From: Methylophaga sp.
Lineage (GTDB): Bacteria; Pseudomonadota; Gammaproteobacteria; Nitrosococcales; Methylophagaceae
Assembly (NCBI GenBank): GCA_002696735.1
Contig: NZSL01000010.1
Span: 265,571 to 329,570 of the forward strand
Direction of reading: 5' to 3'
Length of the DNA stretch: 64,000 nucleotides
Positions 30,511-41,329 of this stretch are shown piece after piece. The number at the start of each line of letters is the position of its first letter. Positions within the stretch are counted from its first letter, which is position 1. The notes below the pieces were generated by a model. The model did not search any database and had not been told where the DNA came from. It worked only from the letters and a program-made list of their open reading frames with translations. The translations under genes were made by a program, and so were the position numbers.

Positions 30511-31074
30511 ATGAAGAAATTTTTGCAAATCGTTGCAGCCGCAGTTATCGCCTTACCTTTGGTAGCCACAGCGCACGGCCCTACTCGTCAGGAAGTTGAT
30601 GAGAAAATAGTGATTAATGCTTCACCTGAAAAAGTCTGGAGCATGCTCAAAGATTTTAGCGCCATTGATAAATGGCATCCAGCAGTTGAAAGTGTTGAAA
30701 TGAAGGACGATAAGGTTCGTGTTTTAACATTGAAAAGCGAAGGCAACCCAACTATTACCGAAGAGCTGGATAAAATTAACGACGAAAAAATGACCTTGAT
30801 TTACAAGATCACTGATATGAGCGTCGTTAAAACCATTACGTTTAACAGTCAAGATACACCTTATTACACCTTGCCCGTTTCTACCTACAAATCATGGATG
30901 TATGTTAATGAAGTAGATGGTGGAACTGAAGTAAGATGGCGCGGTAAATTCTATCGTTCTTTCATGGATAACCCACCAGTACCAGAAGGTCAGTCTGATG
31001 CTGAAGCGGTTGAAGCTGTAACTGCTGTGTATAAAAGCGGTTTGGAAAACCTGAAAAACATTATGGAAAAATAA
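30511..31074 (+). CDS. Periplasmic SRPBCC protein, MxaD-like
   Basis: The product is 187 residues: a signal peptide ending at the AHGPTRQ junction, then an SRPBCC (polyketide-cyclase/START-like) domain with the typical start EKIVINASPEKVWSMLKDFSAIDKWHPAVESVE. The signal cleavage context and domain resemble MxaD, a periplasmic protein that in methylotrophs aids electron transfer between methanol dehydrogenase and cytochrome cL. That assignment is by resemblance from memory. GGAGA lies upstream of the ATG at 30511; an upstream frame from 30451 is not supported. A beta-propeller lipoprotein gene follows with a one-base overlap. Confidence 0.72.
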   Translation: MKKFLQIVAAAVIALPLVATAHGPTRQEVDEKIVINASPEKVWSMLKDFSAIDKWHPAVESVEMKDDKVRVLTLKSEGNPTITEELDKINDEKMTLIYKITDMSVVKTITFNSQDTPYYTLPVSTYKSWMYVNEVDGGTEVRWRGKFYRSFMDNPPVPEGQSDAEAVEAVTAVYKSGLENLKNIMEK

Positions 31075-32066
31075 TGCTTTTTTCGAACGACAAAAATGCT
31101 TTTCTGAAAGCGGCCCTTAATCGGGTCGCTTTTTTTATGTTTGCAACGATTTCGTTAAGCGCCTGTGCAGAAAAAACTGACTATGCCTTTATCACCAACC
31201 AGCTCAGTGATGACATAACGGTGATTGATATAAATGAGCGGCAAGTAGTCAGCACGATTAAGGCCGGCAAGGCGCCGGCGGGAGTGGCATTAAGTCAGAA
31301 CGGAAATCGAGTACTGATTACCAATCCTGACAGCCAGAATATTTCCGTTATTGATGCACGTAAATTAACTGAAATCAGCCAGATTCCAGTCGGTCAGGGA
31401 CCGGTCGGTATCGCCACTAACCATGATGGCAGCATTGCTTATGTTGCTGACTGGTACGAACATAAAATCAGTATCGTCGACGTCGATGAACAACAAATCC
31501 GTCATCGTATCAACGTAGGGAAATCACCTGCAGGTATTATCCTCGATGAATCACGTAACCGATTATATGTTGCTAACCGTGATGACAATACTGTCAGCAT
31601 CATCGACACTATTACTGAACAGGTTCTGGAAATCGTAAATGTTGGCAAATCCCCGTTTGGTCTTGCATTAACGACGGACGGACAACGGCTTTTCAGCGTA
31701 AATGTTCAAGATAACAGTGTGACGATGATTGATACTCATAACTTGACAGCAACGTCCACAATCGAGGTTGGTGAATGGCCCTATTGTGCGGTGGCTAGCC
31801 CTGATGGCAAGTTTCTCTATGTGACCAATCAGGATGAAAACAGCGTATCCGTGATAGACATTGCTACACAGAAGAATATTAATACCATTGATGTAGAAGA
31901 CAGTCCGGAAGGTATTGATATAACGGCCAATGGTAAACATCTCTACGTTTCCAACTGGGGTAGTGACAGTGTATCCATCATTGACACGACTACGGGCAAA
32001 CGTATTACTGATGTTAAAACTGGAAAAGGCAGCCGTGCTTTTGGTGATTTTATTATCAGTCAATAA
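31074..32066 (+). CDS. YVTN-type seven-bladed beta-propeller lipoprotein
   Basis: The product is 330 residues with a 30-residue signal peptide ending at a lipobox-like LSAC (Cys31). Seven repeats of about 42 residues follow, each with a core like LYVANRDDNTVSIIDT and a GKSPAG/GKSPFG turn. YVTN propellers are extracytoplasmic; some are encoded with PQQ dehydrogenases, but the role here is unknown. The ATG overlaps the stop of the MxaD-like gene by one base, with GGAAAA upstream. The first 21 codons contain a terminator hairpin, listed separately. Confidence 0.82.
   Translation: MLFSNDKNAFLKAALNRVAFFMFATISLSACAEKTDYAFITNQLSDDITVIDINERQVVSTIKAGKAPAGVALSQNGNRVLITNPDSQNISVIDARKLTEISQIPVGQGPVGIATNHDGSIAYVADWYEHKISIVDVDEQQIRHRINVGKSPAGIILDESRNRLYVANRDDNTVSIIDTITEQVLEIVNVGKSPFGLALTTDGQRLFSVNVQDNSVTMIDTHNLTATSTIEVGEWPYCAVASPDGKFLYVTNQDENSVSVIDIATQKNINTIDVEDSPEGIDITANGKHLYVSNWGSDSVSIIDTTTGKRITDVKTGKGSRAFGDFIISQ
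31107..31136 (+). terminator. Intrinsic terminator embedded in the beta-propeller signal-peptide coding region
   Basis: A ten-bp stem (AAAGCGGCCC pairing with GGGTCGCTTT, one G-U pair), a six-base loop and a run of seven to eight T form a standard intrinsic terminator. It lies 33 bases beyond the stop of the MxaD-like gene but inside the next frame, where it encodes the KAALNRVAFF part of the signal peptide. Confidence 0.75.
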
Positions 32067-32072
32067 TCTGTT

Positions 32073-32828
32073 GTGACAATTCAGATAACTTCCCTGGCTG
32101 TAACTGACGCCACGTTAAGCAATAGAGCGGCCTTACTGGCTGAGCAACTTAATCTTGAATTAATGTTGCCTGATGCAGAAAAAGCCCAGCTGATTTTAAC
32201 GCCTAACCGACTGGAAATTCGTTATCCCCAGCTGGGGGGGCCCGTTTTTATCGATTTTGTTAGCGGTAAAAATCAGCACCGACGTCAATTTGGTGGTGGT
32301 CGGGGTCAGCCACTGGCAAAAGCTGTAGGCCTTAAAAACGGCGCGAATCCAATTATCATCGATGCAACTGCCGGTTTTGGCAGGGATGCTTTTGTATTTG
32401 CCAGCCTCGGTTGTCAGGTGACAATGCTTGAACAGCAACCACTTGTAGCAGCCCTATTGTCCGATGCGATGCAACGTGCAGAGACAGATGCAGAGACGGC
32501 ACAAATTATCTCGCGCATGCAGTTACACCAGAGCGATGCTACGAAGTATTTAGCCAGCCTTAGCGAAGCAGAAAGACCGGATGTGGTTTATCTGGATCCG
32601 ATGTATCCAGCACGAGAAAAATCGGCTCTGGTCAAAAAGGAAATGCAGCTTTTACATCAGCTGGTCGGCCCCGATAGTAATAGTGCCGAGTTACTCAATA
32701 TTGCACGTAAAGTTGCGTTAAAACGGGTAACCGTTAAACGACCAAAAGGTGCTGAATTTTTCGCAGATCAAAAACCACACGTCAGCATTGAAAGTAAAAA
32801 TACCCGTTACGATATTTATACTGGTTAA
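32073..32828 (+). CDS. rsmJ: 16S rRNA (guanine1516-N2)-methyltransferase
   Basis: RsmJ methylates G1516 of 16S rRNA. The 251-residue product has the SAM motif IIIDATAGFGRDAFVFASLG and the catalytic motif VVYLDPMYP, which is distinctive for this family, followed by KRVTVKRPKGAEFF. The start is a GTG at 32073; no ATG is available upstream of the conserved region. It ends six bases from the convergent rarA. Confidence 0.9.
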   Translation: MTIQITSLAVTDATLSNRAALLAEQLNLELMLPDAEKAQLILTPNRLEIRYPQLGGPVFIDFVSGKNQHRRQFGGGRGQPLAKAVGLKNGANPIIIDATAGFGRDAFVFASLGCQVTMLEQQPLVAALLSDAMQRAETDAETAQIISRMQLHQSDATKYLASLSEAERPDVVYLDPMYPAREKSALVKKEMQLLHQLVGPDSNSAELLNIARKVALKRVTVKRPKGAEFFADQKPHVSIESKNTRYDIYTG

Positions 32829-32834
32829 TTGCCG

Positions 32835-34157
32835 TTAGCGTCGTTGTTTATCCAGTTCTCTCAGATGCGCCAGTTTTTCGGCAATTTTGATTTCCAGACC
32901 ACGGTTGACCGGCTGATAATAGTGTCGCTGCGGCATAGTTTCCGGAAAATAGTTTTCTCCCGCCGCATATGCATCCGGCTCATCATGGGCGTAACGGTAT
33001 TCCTTACCGTAATCCAGCTCTTTCATTAACTTGGTCGGGGCATTACGCAAATGCAAAGGCACTTCGGCTGAACCAAAGTTCCTGGCATCCTGCATCGCCG
33101 CTTTAAAAGCGGTATATACAGCATTACTTTTTGGTGCACTGGCCAGATAGACCACCGCTTGAGCAATCGCCAGTTCGCCTTCAGGACGACCCAGTTTATC
33201 AAAGCTTTCCCAGGCATCCAACGCAATACGCAAGCCCCGCGGATCAGCATTACCGATATCTTCAACCGCCATCCGCACAATACGCCGCATCAAATAAACT
33301 GGATCACAACCACCATCCAGCATCCGACATAACCAATACAACGCTCCGTCTGGTGAGGAGCCACGAACTGATTTATGTAATGCCGAGATCTGATCGTAAA
33401 AAGCTTCTCCACCCTTATCGAATCGTCGTAAGGTACCTGATAATACTTCGGCCAGATCAGTCTCATCGACTTCGGTTTGCTGTTTACTGTCTGCTAAATC
33501 AATGGCGATTTCCAACAGGTTCAGCACCCTTCGGCCATCCCCATCGGCTGCTTGCGCCAACTGTTCACGTAACTTATCGCTCATCGCGATATCACGGCCA
33601 GCAAGTCCACGGATACCATCCTGCATAGCCCGCTCAATGATCAGTTTTAAATCATTAATTTCCAGCGATTTGAGTACGTAGACGCGTGCCCGCGATAACA
33701 ATGCGTTATTTAATTCGAATGACGGGTTTTCAGTGGTGGCACCGATAAAGGTAAAGGTGCCGTCCTCAACATAAGGAAGAAAAGCATCCTGCTGCGACTT
33801 ATTAAACCGATGCACCTCATCGACAAACAACATGGTGCGTCGACCACGTTCCTGTTGCAACTGTTTGGCTCTGGCAACAGCTTCACGAACTTCTTTAACC
33901 CCGGCCAATACCGCCGAAATACTGATAAATTCTGCATCACAATAACCAGCGATCAATCGTGCCAGCGTTGTCTTACCAGTTCCTGGAGGGCCCCAGAAGA
34001 TCATTGAATGCGGCTGGCCTGTGGCGATGGCCTGTCTTAAGGGCTTCCCCTCGGCCAGTAAATGTTGCTGACCGATATATTCATCCAGCGACTGCGGCCG
34101 CATCCGATCAGCCAATGGACGGCCGACCTGTGGATGCAGATTATCAAACAGACTCAT
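32835..34157 (-). CDS. rarA: Replication-associated recombination protein A (RarA/MgsA)
   Basis: RarA is a clamp-loader-like AAA+ ATPase that acts at stalled replication forks. The 440-residue protein has Walker [10 protein letters not shown] (residues 56-64), Walker [20 protein letters not shown], sensor 1 [13 protein letters not shown] and the C-terminal tetramerisation region with [24 protein letters not shown]. Its start overlaps the lolA stop by one base. Confidence 0.95.
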   Translation of the reverse strand: MSLFDNLHPQVGRPLADRMRPQSLDEYIGQQHLLAEGKPLRQAIATGQPHSMIFWGPPGTGKTTLARLIAGYCDAEFISISAVLAGVKEVREAVARAKQLQQERGRRTMLFVDEVHRFNKSQQDAFLPYVEDGTFTFIGATTENPSFELNNALLSRARVYVLKSLEINDLKLIIERAMQDGIRGLAGRDIAMSDKLREQLAQAADGDGRRVLNLLEIAIDLADSKQQTEVDETDLAEVLSGTLRRFDKGGEAFYDQISALHKSVRGSSPDGALYWLCRMLDGGCDPVYLMRRIVRMAVEDIGNADPRGLRIALDAWESFDKLGRPEGELAIAQAVVYLASAPKSNAVYTAFKAAMQDARNFGSAEVPLHLRNAPTKLMKELDYGKEYRYAHDEPDAYAAGENYFPETMPQRHYYQPVNRGLEIKIAEKLAHLRELDKQRR

Positions 34158-34789
34158 TAGGGAACGTCGCCCACCACATCAACACCCGATGGCGCTTTGA
34201 ATTCGAATCTTGATGCTGGTAAATCAGGATTAATCTTTAGATTTTTAAACACCAGTCGGGTGCGCTGATCAAAACTGTCTACCATCAGCATTTCACGAAT
34301 ACCCTTTTCATCAAAAGCCAAAGCGACTGTCTGGTAATTGTTGTCATCCGCTTTTGGCACCAGTCGAACCCATTGCAGATCGTCTTCCGATTCCAGTTCC
34401 TGAATATCGTATTCCGCTTCTGGCAAGGTATTGCCGGATAATAAACCTGCTGGCGTTTCGGCTAAGGCTTCATCCTGTAACTTGACTGTGATTTGTTCCA
34501 AATCGACATCGTAAAACCAGATACGCTCGCCATCCGCCACGATTTGTTGCGGGAAAGGCGTTTCATAATCCCAACGGAATTTACCGGGCCTGGATAACAG
34601 AAACTGACCGGTTGCTTCTTCAACCACCTGTCCATCCGTATCAATTACAGTTTGCTGGAAATCCGCTTCCAACTGAGAGACCTCCTGAACAAATGTATTG
34701 AGCCTATCAACAGCCGATTCTGCAAATGCCAATGATGGCAGAATTAACCACCCAAGCATCAACCACTGTATTGCACAGCGTTTTATCAT
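34157..34789 (-). CDS. lolA: Outer-membrane lipoprotein carrier LolA
   Basis: LolA ferries lipoproteins across the periplasm from LolCDE to LolB. The 210-residue product has a signal peptide ending at AFAES and the LolA beta-barrel, with typical motifs [39 protein letters not shown] and [12 protein letters not shown] lies upstream of the ATG at 34789; the frame extends to 34807 without a better start. It is encoded between ftsK and rarA, as in pseudomonads. Confidence 0.94.
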   Translation of the reverse strand: MIKRCAIQWLMLGWLILPSLAFAESAVDRLNTFVQEVSQLEADFQQTVIDTDGQVVEEATGQFLLSRPGKFRWDYETPFPQQIVADGERIWFYDVDLEQITVKLQDEALAETPAGLLSGNTLPEAEYDIQELESEDDLQWVRLVPKADDNNYQTVALAFDEKGIREMLMVDSFDQRTRLVFKNLKINPDLPASRFEFKAPSGVDVVGDVP

Positions 34790-34849
34790 TTCTTTACTCC
34801 AAAACATTTCAGGAACAACTAAGACATCAACTGTTACTAACTAATTGCA

Positions 34850-37153
34850 TTAATTACGCGGAGGGGGTGCTAATACTTCACGGCTACCATTGGTTTGCAT
34901 TGCTGAAACCACACCTGCAGCTTCCATCGCTTCTACAATGCGAGCCGCGCGGTTATAGCCGATTTTCAGGCGACGCTGCACTCCGGAAACAGAAGCGCGG
35001 CGGCTTTCAGTCACAATCTGCACCGCTTGATCATAGAGGGGATCAGATTCTCCATCACTGGCATCACCAATGCCGCTGCCCCCCTCGCTATCATCATCCG
35101 CATTATCCTGAGTAATTTCTTCCAGATAATTTGGGCCGCCCTGGGTTTTCAGGAAATTCACCACAGCATGCACTTCATGATCATCGACAAAGGCGCCATG
35201 CACCCGTTCTGGCAATCCACTGCCTGGAGGCAGATATAACATATCGCCCTGCCCTAATAGCTGCTCTGCTCCCATCTGATCAAGGATAGTGCGTGAATCA
35301 ATTCGCGACGACACCTGAAACGCCATTCGTGTGGGTATATTGGCCTTAATCAAACCGGTAATGACATCGACCGATGGTCTTTGGGTTGCCAGAATCAAAT
35401 GAATACCGGCAGCACGAGCTTTCTGGGCCAGCCGGGCGATCAGTTCTTCGACTTGCTTGCCGACCACCATCATCATATCGGCCAGTTCGTCGATAATCAC
35501 CACGATAAATGGCAAAGTTTCCAGTGTTGGAATCGGTTCCCCGGGTAACACTTCAGCCATTGGATCCGGAATGGGTTCACCACTATCAATCGCATCCTGT
35601 ACTTTTTTATTAAACCCAGCGATATTTCGCACGCCTAATGCCGCCATCAGCGGATAACGTCGTTCCATTTCGGCAACACACCAGCGCAATGCATTGGCGG
35701 CTTCTTTCATGTCGGTGACGACCGGCGTCAATAAATGTGGAATATCTTCATAAATTGATAATTCCAGCATTTTGGGGTCTACCATAATTAGCCGGACCTC
35801 TTTCGGAGTGGCTTTATACAGCAGACTTAAAATCATGGCATTTACTGCAACAGACTTACCTGACCCCGTTGTGCCCGCCACCAGTAAATGCGGCATTTTT
35901 TCAAGGTTTGCCACCACAGGTCGGCCGGCAATATCTTTACCCAAGGCCATAACCAGCGGTGATTTACTGTTTTCATAATCACTACAGGCGAGAATTTCAC
36001 GTAACCGAACTACTTCACGTATTTCGTTGGGAATTTCTAAACCAACATAGGGTTTACCCGGAATAATCTCAACAATACGCACACTGGTGATAGATAAGGC
36101 TCTGGCCAAATCTTTCGCCAAACCACTGATGCGGCTGACCTTGATACCAGCTGCAGGCTGTAATTCAAAGCGGGTGACTACCGGACCGGGCTGAACCTCG
36201 ACCACCTGCACTTCCACGCCGAAGTCTTTTAACTTCAACTCCACCAGACGTGATAGCGCTTGTAATACATCTTCGCTATAACCCGCTGTGACAGCTTTTG
36301 GCAGATCCAGTAACGACAGAGTCGGCATACCTGGTGCGTCAGGTGTCTCAAATAAAGGTTGCTGACGTTCCTTTTCTTCGCGTTTGCTGGGTTCTTTTAC
36401 CTGCAACTTTGGCTCAACTCGGACTTTGGCCTTGTGCTGCATTTTCTCTTTCTGAGCGATAAACGTTTCTTCACGTTGCTGACGGGTGCGTCTAACCTGC
36501 AAATTTTCCTTTAGCTCACGACTCCAGCGAGCCACATGAATTAACACCACCATGGCCATCGCACCGAGACGATCAATAACCATCAGCCAAGATAACCCCG
36601 TAAACAACGTTACCCCGGTCAATAGCAGCGCCAATAGCAATAAACTGGTTCCGGAAGCACCAAAAACCGATTCAAAACCATGACCGACGACTTCACCCAG
36701 CACCCCACCAGCACCTAATGGCAACAAATCGGCATAGTCCATTAAACTCAAGGAAGACAAGCCACTGGCTGCAGCCAAGGCCATCACTAATCCAACTGAT
36801 TTCAATACCCAGAAATGTAACGCATCGTCGCCATCCGCACGTTTGCCCCAACTGAATAAAAGCCAGCCACTGAAGCCCACCATAAATGGCGCAAGATAAG
36901 CTGGGAAACCAAAGCCGTACAACAAAGCATCTGCCAACCAGGCTCCGACAATACCGCCCCGGTTCGCGATCAGATCATCAGTACCGGTAGTTGACCACCC
37001 AGGATCCGTCGGTTCGTAGGTTAATAAAGACAGAAGTAAATAAGCCGCCAGTGCCAGCGCCAGAATCAGTGCAGCTTCCCGAAGTCTGAATCCGACTGCG
37101 CCAGCGGTGGCATCCGGTTTATTTTTGTCGTTTGCCTTTGTCGCTTGTGCCAA
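34850..37153 (-). CDS. ftsK: DNA translocase FtsK
   Basis: FtsK couples chromosome segregation to division. The 767-residue product has four hydrophobic helices in the first 180 residues, a short charged linker (about 210-270), the alpha/beta motor with Walker [13 protein letters not shown] near residue 425 and Walker [10 protein letters not shown], and a C-terminal winged-helix gamma domain ([24 protein letters not shown]) that reads KOPS sites. The linker is short compared with E. coli FtsK, as in many other bacteria. Confidence 0.96.
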   Translation of the reverse strand: MAQATKANDKNKPDATAGAVGFRLREAALILALALAAYLLLSLLTYEPTDPGWSTTGTDDLIANRGGIVGAWLADALLYGFGFPAYLAPFMVGFSGWLLFSWGKRADGDDALHFWVLKSVGLVMALAAASGLSSLSLMDYADLLPLGAGGVLGEVVGHGFESVFGASGTSLLLLALLLTGVTLFTGLSWLMVIDRLGAMAMVVLIHVARWSRELKENLQVRRTRQQREETFIAQKEKMQHKAKVRVEPKLQVKEPSKREEKERQQPLFETPDAPGMPTLSLLDLPKAVTAGYSEDVLQALSRLVELKLKDFGVEVQVVEVQPGPVVTRFELQPAAGIKVSRISGLAKDLARALSITSVRIVEIIPGKPYVGLEIPNEIREVVRLREILACSDYENSKSPLVMALGKDIAGRPVVANLEKMPHLLVAGTTGSGKSVAVNAMILSLLYKATPKEVRLIMVDPKMLELSIYEDIPHLLTPVVTDMKEAANALRWCVAEMERRYPLMAALGVRNIAGFNKKVQDAIDSGEPIPDPMAEVLPGEPIPTLETLPFIVVIIDELADMMMVVGKQVEELIARLAQKARAAGIHLILATQRPSVDVITGLIKANIPTRMAFQVSSRIDSRTILDQMGAEQLLGQGDMLYLPPGSGLPERVHGAFVDDHEVHAVVNFLKTQGGPNYLEEITQDNADDDSEGGSGIGDASDGESDPLYDQAVQIVTESRRASVSGVQRRLKIGYNRAARIVEAMEAAGVVSAMQTNGSREVLAPPPRN

Positions 37154-37209
37154 TGTGATAATTCCAATGAAGCCAATTGATTAAGCGCAAATTCTAACAC
37201 AGGTTTTAA

Positions 37210-38226
<1,017 letters not shown>

Positions 38227-38232
38227 AAACTC

Positions 38233-38257
38233 ATAAGGCAGGGCCTCCCTGCCTTAT
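38233..38257 (+). terminator. Strong hairpin between trxB and the universal stress protein gene
   Basis: A perfect 11-bp stem (ATAAGGCAGGG and CCCTGCCTTAT) with a three-base loop lies seven bases after the trxB stop. There is no long T run, so it may be a weak terminator, a 3' stabiliser or an RNA-processing site. Confidence 0.5.
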
Positions 38258-38278
38258 CTATCCTTAGGAGAAATACCA

Positions 38279-38725
38279 ATGGCGCTTTATCAACATATTC
38301 TGATTGCAGCGGATTTTTCCAACCATACGGATATGGTGATTCACCGAGCTAAAGCATTAGCATCGGCTAACAATACACGTTTGAGTTTATGTCATATCGT
38401 AGAGGATTTTCCACTTACAGATTTTGCTTATGAGCCAATGATTAGTGTTGATGCTGATATGCGTGAGGCTTTACTCGATGCAGGCAAAAAACAACTAACC
38501 GCTTTAGGGCAAAAATTTGATATTGAACCAAACAATCAATGGATAGAATTTGGCAGTCCAGGTCGCGACATTGTGCGTATTGCCGAGGAAAACAATGTTG
38601 ATTTGATCGTCGTGGGCTCTCACGGTCGTAAAGGCATTAAAATGCTACTGGGTTCCACCGCCAATGCTGTACTGCATCATGCTGGGTGTGACGTTTTAGC
38701 CGTCAGGTTAAAGGACGAAAGTTAA
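38279..38725 (+). CDS. Universal stress protein (UspA family)
   Basis: This is a 148-residue cytoplasmic Usp-fold protein. It begins YQHILIAADFS and ends with the nucleotide-binding motif VVGSHGRKGIKMLLGSTANAVLHHAGCDVLAV (the G-2x-G-9x-G(S/T) pattern), so it probably binds ATP. AGGAG precedes the ATG. It lies between trxB and an LplT-like transporter gene on the same strand, seven bases upstream of the latter. Confidence 0.9.
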   Translation: MALYQHILIAADFSNHTDMVIHRAKALASANNTRLSLCHIVEDFPLTDFAYEPMISVDADMREALLDAGKKQLTALGQKFDIEPNNQWIEFGSPGRDIVRIAEENNVDLIVVGSHGRKGIKMLLGSTANAVLHHAGCDVLAVRLKDES

Positions 38726-38732
38726 ACCAAAG

Positions 38733-39986
38733 ATGACTTTACGCCTATCGGCTTTAGGACCTTTTCTTGCTGTGGCGTTTATCAATGCCATGGTGGATCT
38801 GGGCCACAAAATTATTGTGCAAAATACCATCTTCAAAATTTATGATGATGCAGCGCAAGTCGGCCTGACAGCCGTTGTTAATGCGTTAATTTTATTACCC
38901 TTTATTTTATTGTTTACCCCGGCAGGTTATCTTTCAGATAGATTTGCCAAACCCGGTATTATGCGCTGGTCGGCTTTCTCTGCCGTCATCGTTACCTTGT
39001 TGATTACACTCTCCTATTATCAAGGCTGGTTCATTTCTGCCTTTGCTTTAACCTTTGTTCTAGCTGCACAAAGTGCGATCTACTCTCCCGCTAAATATGG
39101 CTATATCCGCGAGCTGGCCGGTAAAACTGAAATTGCCCCTGCCAATGGTTTTCTGCAAGCCACTACCATCGTGGCAATTTTAAGTGGGATATTTGTCTTT
39201 ACCATCTTGTTTGAAAGCCTGTTAAGCGATCAGGTTTATCAAAACGAAGCCGATATTATTCGACTGATTGCCCCATTAGGCTGGTGTTTAGTGGGATTGT
39301 CATTATTAGAATTATTGCTGGCATGGCGTCTGCCAGTATTGCTTCCCAGCCAGAAAGAGCATCGTTTTAACTGGGCAGCATATACCCAAGGTAAACAACT
39401 AAAAACCAATGTAAAACTGGTGACTACCAAACCGATAATCTGGTTTTCGATATTGGGATTATCATTATTCTGGGCATTATCTCAAACCATGCTGGCAGTC
39501 TTTCCAGCTTTTGCCAAAATCGTGCTGAATGAAGACAATACGATCATTATTCAGGGTTTATTAGCCTGCTCGGGTCTGGGCATCATCAGCGGTTCTCTTC
39601 TGGCCGGAAAGCTTTGTCGTCAACAAATTCATTTCCCTGTCATTTTGGTGGGGGCCATTGGATTAATCAGCATGCTGTTTGTAATCCCCTACCTTAGTGC
39701 TGTCATTCCATTCGCTTTAACAATCATTGGCTTTGGTTTTTTTGGTGGTTTGTTTATTATTCCACTCAATGCATTAATTCAAATGCATGCTGACATTACT
39801 CAATTAGGCAGTGTGCTGGCTGCGAATAATTGGGTGCAGAATCTGGCGATGATAAGTTTTTTAATCCTGACATATCTGGTGGCCAAAGCAGATACACCCA
39901 GTGCATTATTTTTACAAAATTTACCTTATTTAGCTGTACTATTGATTATCCCAATTCTCATTAAATTAAAACGCAAATTTGTCTGA
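38733..39986 (+). CDS. LplT-like MFS transporter
   Basis: This is a 417-residue major-facilitator protein with about twelve hydrophobic segments. The N-terminus (GPFLAVAFINAMVDLGHKIIVQNTIFKI) and the loop PAGYLSDRFAKP resemble LplT, the lysophospholipid flippase. In many bacteria LplT acts with, or is fused to, the acyltransferase Aas; none is attached or adjacent here. The substrate is inferred from similarity only. Confidence 0.75.
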   Translation: MTLRLSALGPFLAVAFINAMVDLGHKIIVQNTIFKIYDDAAQVGLTAVVNALILLPFILLFTPAGYLSDRFAKPGIMRWSAFSAVIVTLLITLSYYQGWFISAFALTFVLAAQSAIYSPAKYGYIRELAGKTEIAPANGFLQATTIVAILSGIFVFTILFESLLSDQVYQNEADIIRLIAPLGWCLVGLSLLELLLAWRLPVLLPSQKEHRFNWAAYTQGKQLKTNVKLVTTKPIIWFSILGLSLFWALSQTMLAVFPAFAKIVLNEDNTIIIQGLLACSGLGIISGSLLAGKLCRQQIHFPVILVGAIGLISMLFVIPYLSAVIPFALTIIGFGFFGGLFIIPLNALIQMHADITQLGSVLAANNWVQNLAMISFLILTYLVAKADTPSALFLQNLPYLAVLLIIPILIKLKRKFV

Positions 39987-40012
39987 TAAAAACTCACTAA
40001 GAAGGATATTTT

Positions 40013-41050
40013 GTGTCAACGCAATCATCATTCCCGCCCGTTTACACTGAACCTTTTCATCAGGCCTCTGAAAATCTGCGCCGAGCATTACCCTTTATAA
40101 ATCAACATCAGACCCCTATTAATCCGGTAAATTATGCCGTCTGGTACGAATATGTCTCAGGCACCAATCAGGCATTAAAACAAGCGATTGACAGTCGATT
40201 ACAGCAGAAGCAGAAAATCACAGCGGAAATCACCCAGCAGCTTTATGAAAAATACGTATTAATGGGCATGCCGGAAAGGCTTGAAGCCACAAATAATGGC
40301 CTTAGACTGGTCGTCGACAACACGATGAATCAAATTAATAAGGTTGAACTGGCTGCAGATGACTTTTCAGAAGATTTAGCAGTTCAGCAAACCAAACTGG
40401 AACAATCCGAGGATATTTCAGCAATCAAGAGTGTGTTGTCAGAAATACTGGAAAATACTCGTCGACTCGGACAGTCCGGTAGCGAACTCAAGCAGGAGCT
40501 GGCCGAAACCACACAGGAAATTCTGAAACTCAGATCAGAATTGGAAGCCGTAAAACAGGAAGCCAAAACCGATGGTTTAACAGGCTTGTTAAATCGGAGC
40601 AGCCTCAATAAAGAACTTGCCGAATTGTGCCATCATGGTAAAAACGTGTTCACATTAGCCCTGTTCGATCTCGATCACTTTAAACAGGTAAATGACAGAT
40701 TTGGTCATTTACTGGGGGATCGCGTCTTGCAATTTTTTGCCAGTCTGCTGAAAAAACAATGTGAGCATCAACCCAATATAGCAGCCCGTTTTGGTGGGGA
40801 AGAAATGGCGTTGATTTTTATTAACACTCCATCAAATGTTGCCGTGCAAATTGCAGATACTATCCGTCAGCAGCTGGCAGGGAGTAATCTGAAGAAAAAA
40901 GACAGTGAGGAAACCATCGGAACAGTAACAGTTTCGGTTGGACTGAGTCAGTATCAGCCAGGCGATACTACATTGAATATTATTGAACGAGCCGATGTTG
41001 CTTTATATGAATCAAAAGCAGCTGGTCGAAATTGCATTACGTTACGTTAA
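40013..41050 (+). CDS. GGDEF-domain diguanylate cyclase
   Basis: The product is 345 residues with no membrane helix. The N-terminal 180 residues are helical with a coiled coil (about 130-185). A GGDEF domain (about 185-345) follows, with the active-site signature RFGGEEM (GGEEM at 261-265) and the GLLNRSSL and FDLDHFKQVND motifs. The residues for nucleotide and metal binding look intact, so it probably makes c-di-GMP. The RxxD inhibitory site is not seen at its usual place. It starts with GTG at 40013, with AAGGA six bases upstream, and ends against a convergent cytochrome gene. Confidence 0.88.
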   Translation: MSTQSSFPPVYTEPFHQASENLRRALPFINQHQTPINPVNYAVWYEYVSGTNQALKQAIDSRLQQKQKITAEITQQLYEKYVLMGMPERLEATNNGLRLVVDNTMNQINKVELAADDFSEDLAVQQTKLEQSEDISAIKSVLSEILENTRRLGQSGSELKQELAETTQEILKLRSELEAVKQEAKTDGLTGLLNRSSLNKELAELCHHGKNVFTLALFDLDHFKQVNDRFGHLLGDRVLQFFASLLKKQCEHQPNIAARFGGEEMALIFINTPSNVAVQIADTIRQQLAGSNLKKKDSEETIGTVTVSVGLSQYQPGDTTLNIIERADVALYESKAAGRNCITLR

Positions 41051-41326
41051 TCAGAACTTGTAAAACTCGCTATTGAGATACTCGACCACCTGTTTTTGCT
41101 GATCAGGTGTCCAGTTAACCCCAGCGGCAATTGCACAATTAGCGACGCGCTTATTCAGACCTTCCAGGCTTTTAACTCCTCGTTTATCCCGTGTGTATAG
41201 GGAGTTAGCTTTTCCATCGGTCAGTGAAGCATGACATTGCATGCAATTGGCATCGTGCAATTGTTTTCCCTGTGCCAGCGTTGTCGCGCTGACACTGAGG
41301 AAAATCATAGCCACTAAATAACGCAT
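41051..41326 (-). CDS. Small monohaem cytochrome c
   Basis: This is a 91-residue protein with a signal peptide (cleavage near LAQG) and one haem site CMQCH (residues 28-32). No methionine or histidine follows the haem motif, so the usual distal ligand is missing; an extra Cys lies in VANCAIAAG near residue 63. This resembles SHP/DHC-like cytochromes with an open or Asn-ligated haem, which would suit ligand binding rather than plain electron transfer; that is inference. It lies four bases downstream of an M48 protease gene on the same strand. Confidence 0.82.
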   Translation of the reverse strand: MRYLVAMIFLSVSATTLAQGKQLHDANCMQCHASLTDGKANSLYTRDKRGVKSLEGLNKRVANCAIAAGVNWTPDQQKQVVEYLNSEFYKF

Positions 41327-41329
41327 CGC

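Noticed and set aside
31137-32066. Start of the beta-propeller gene at the ATG just after the terminator
   Set aside because: Only nine residues would precede the lipobox cysteine, too short for a signal peptide; the ATG at 31074 gives a proper one.
33131-33628. A 165-codon plus-strand frame
   Set aside because: It is antisense to rarA, with a low-complexity His/Pro/Arg-rich translation.
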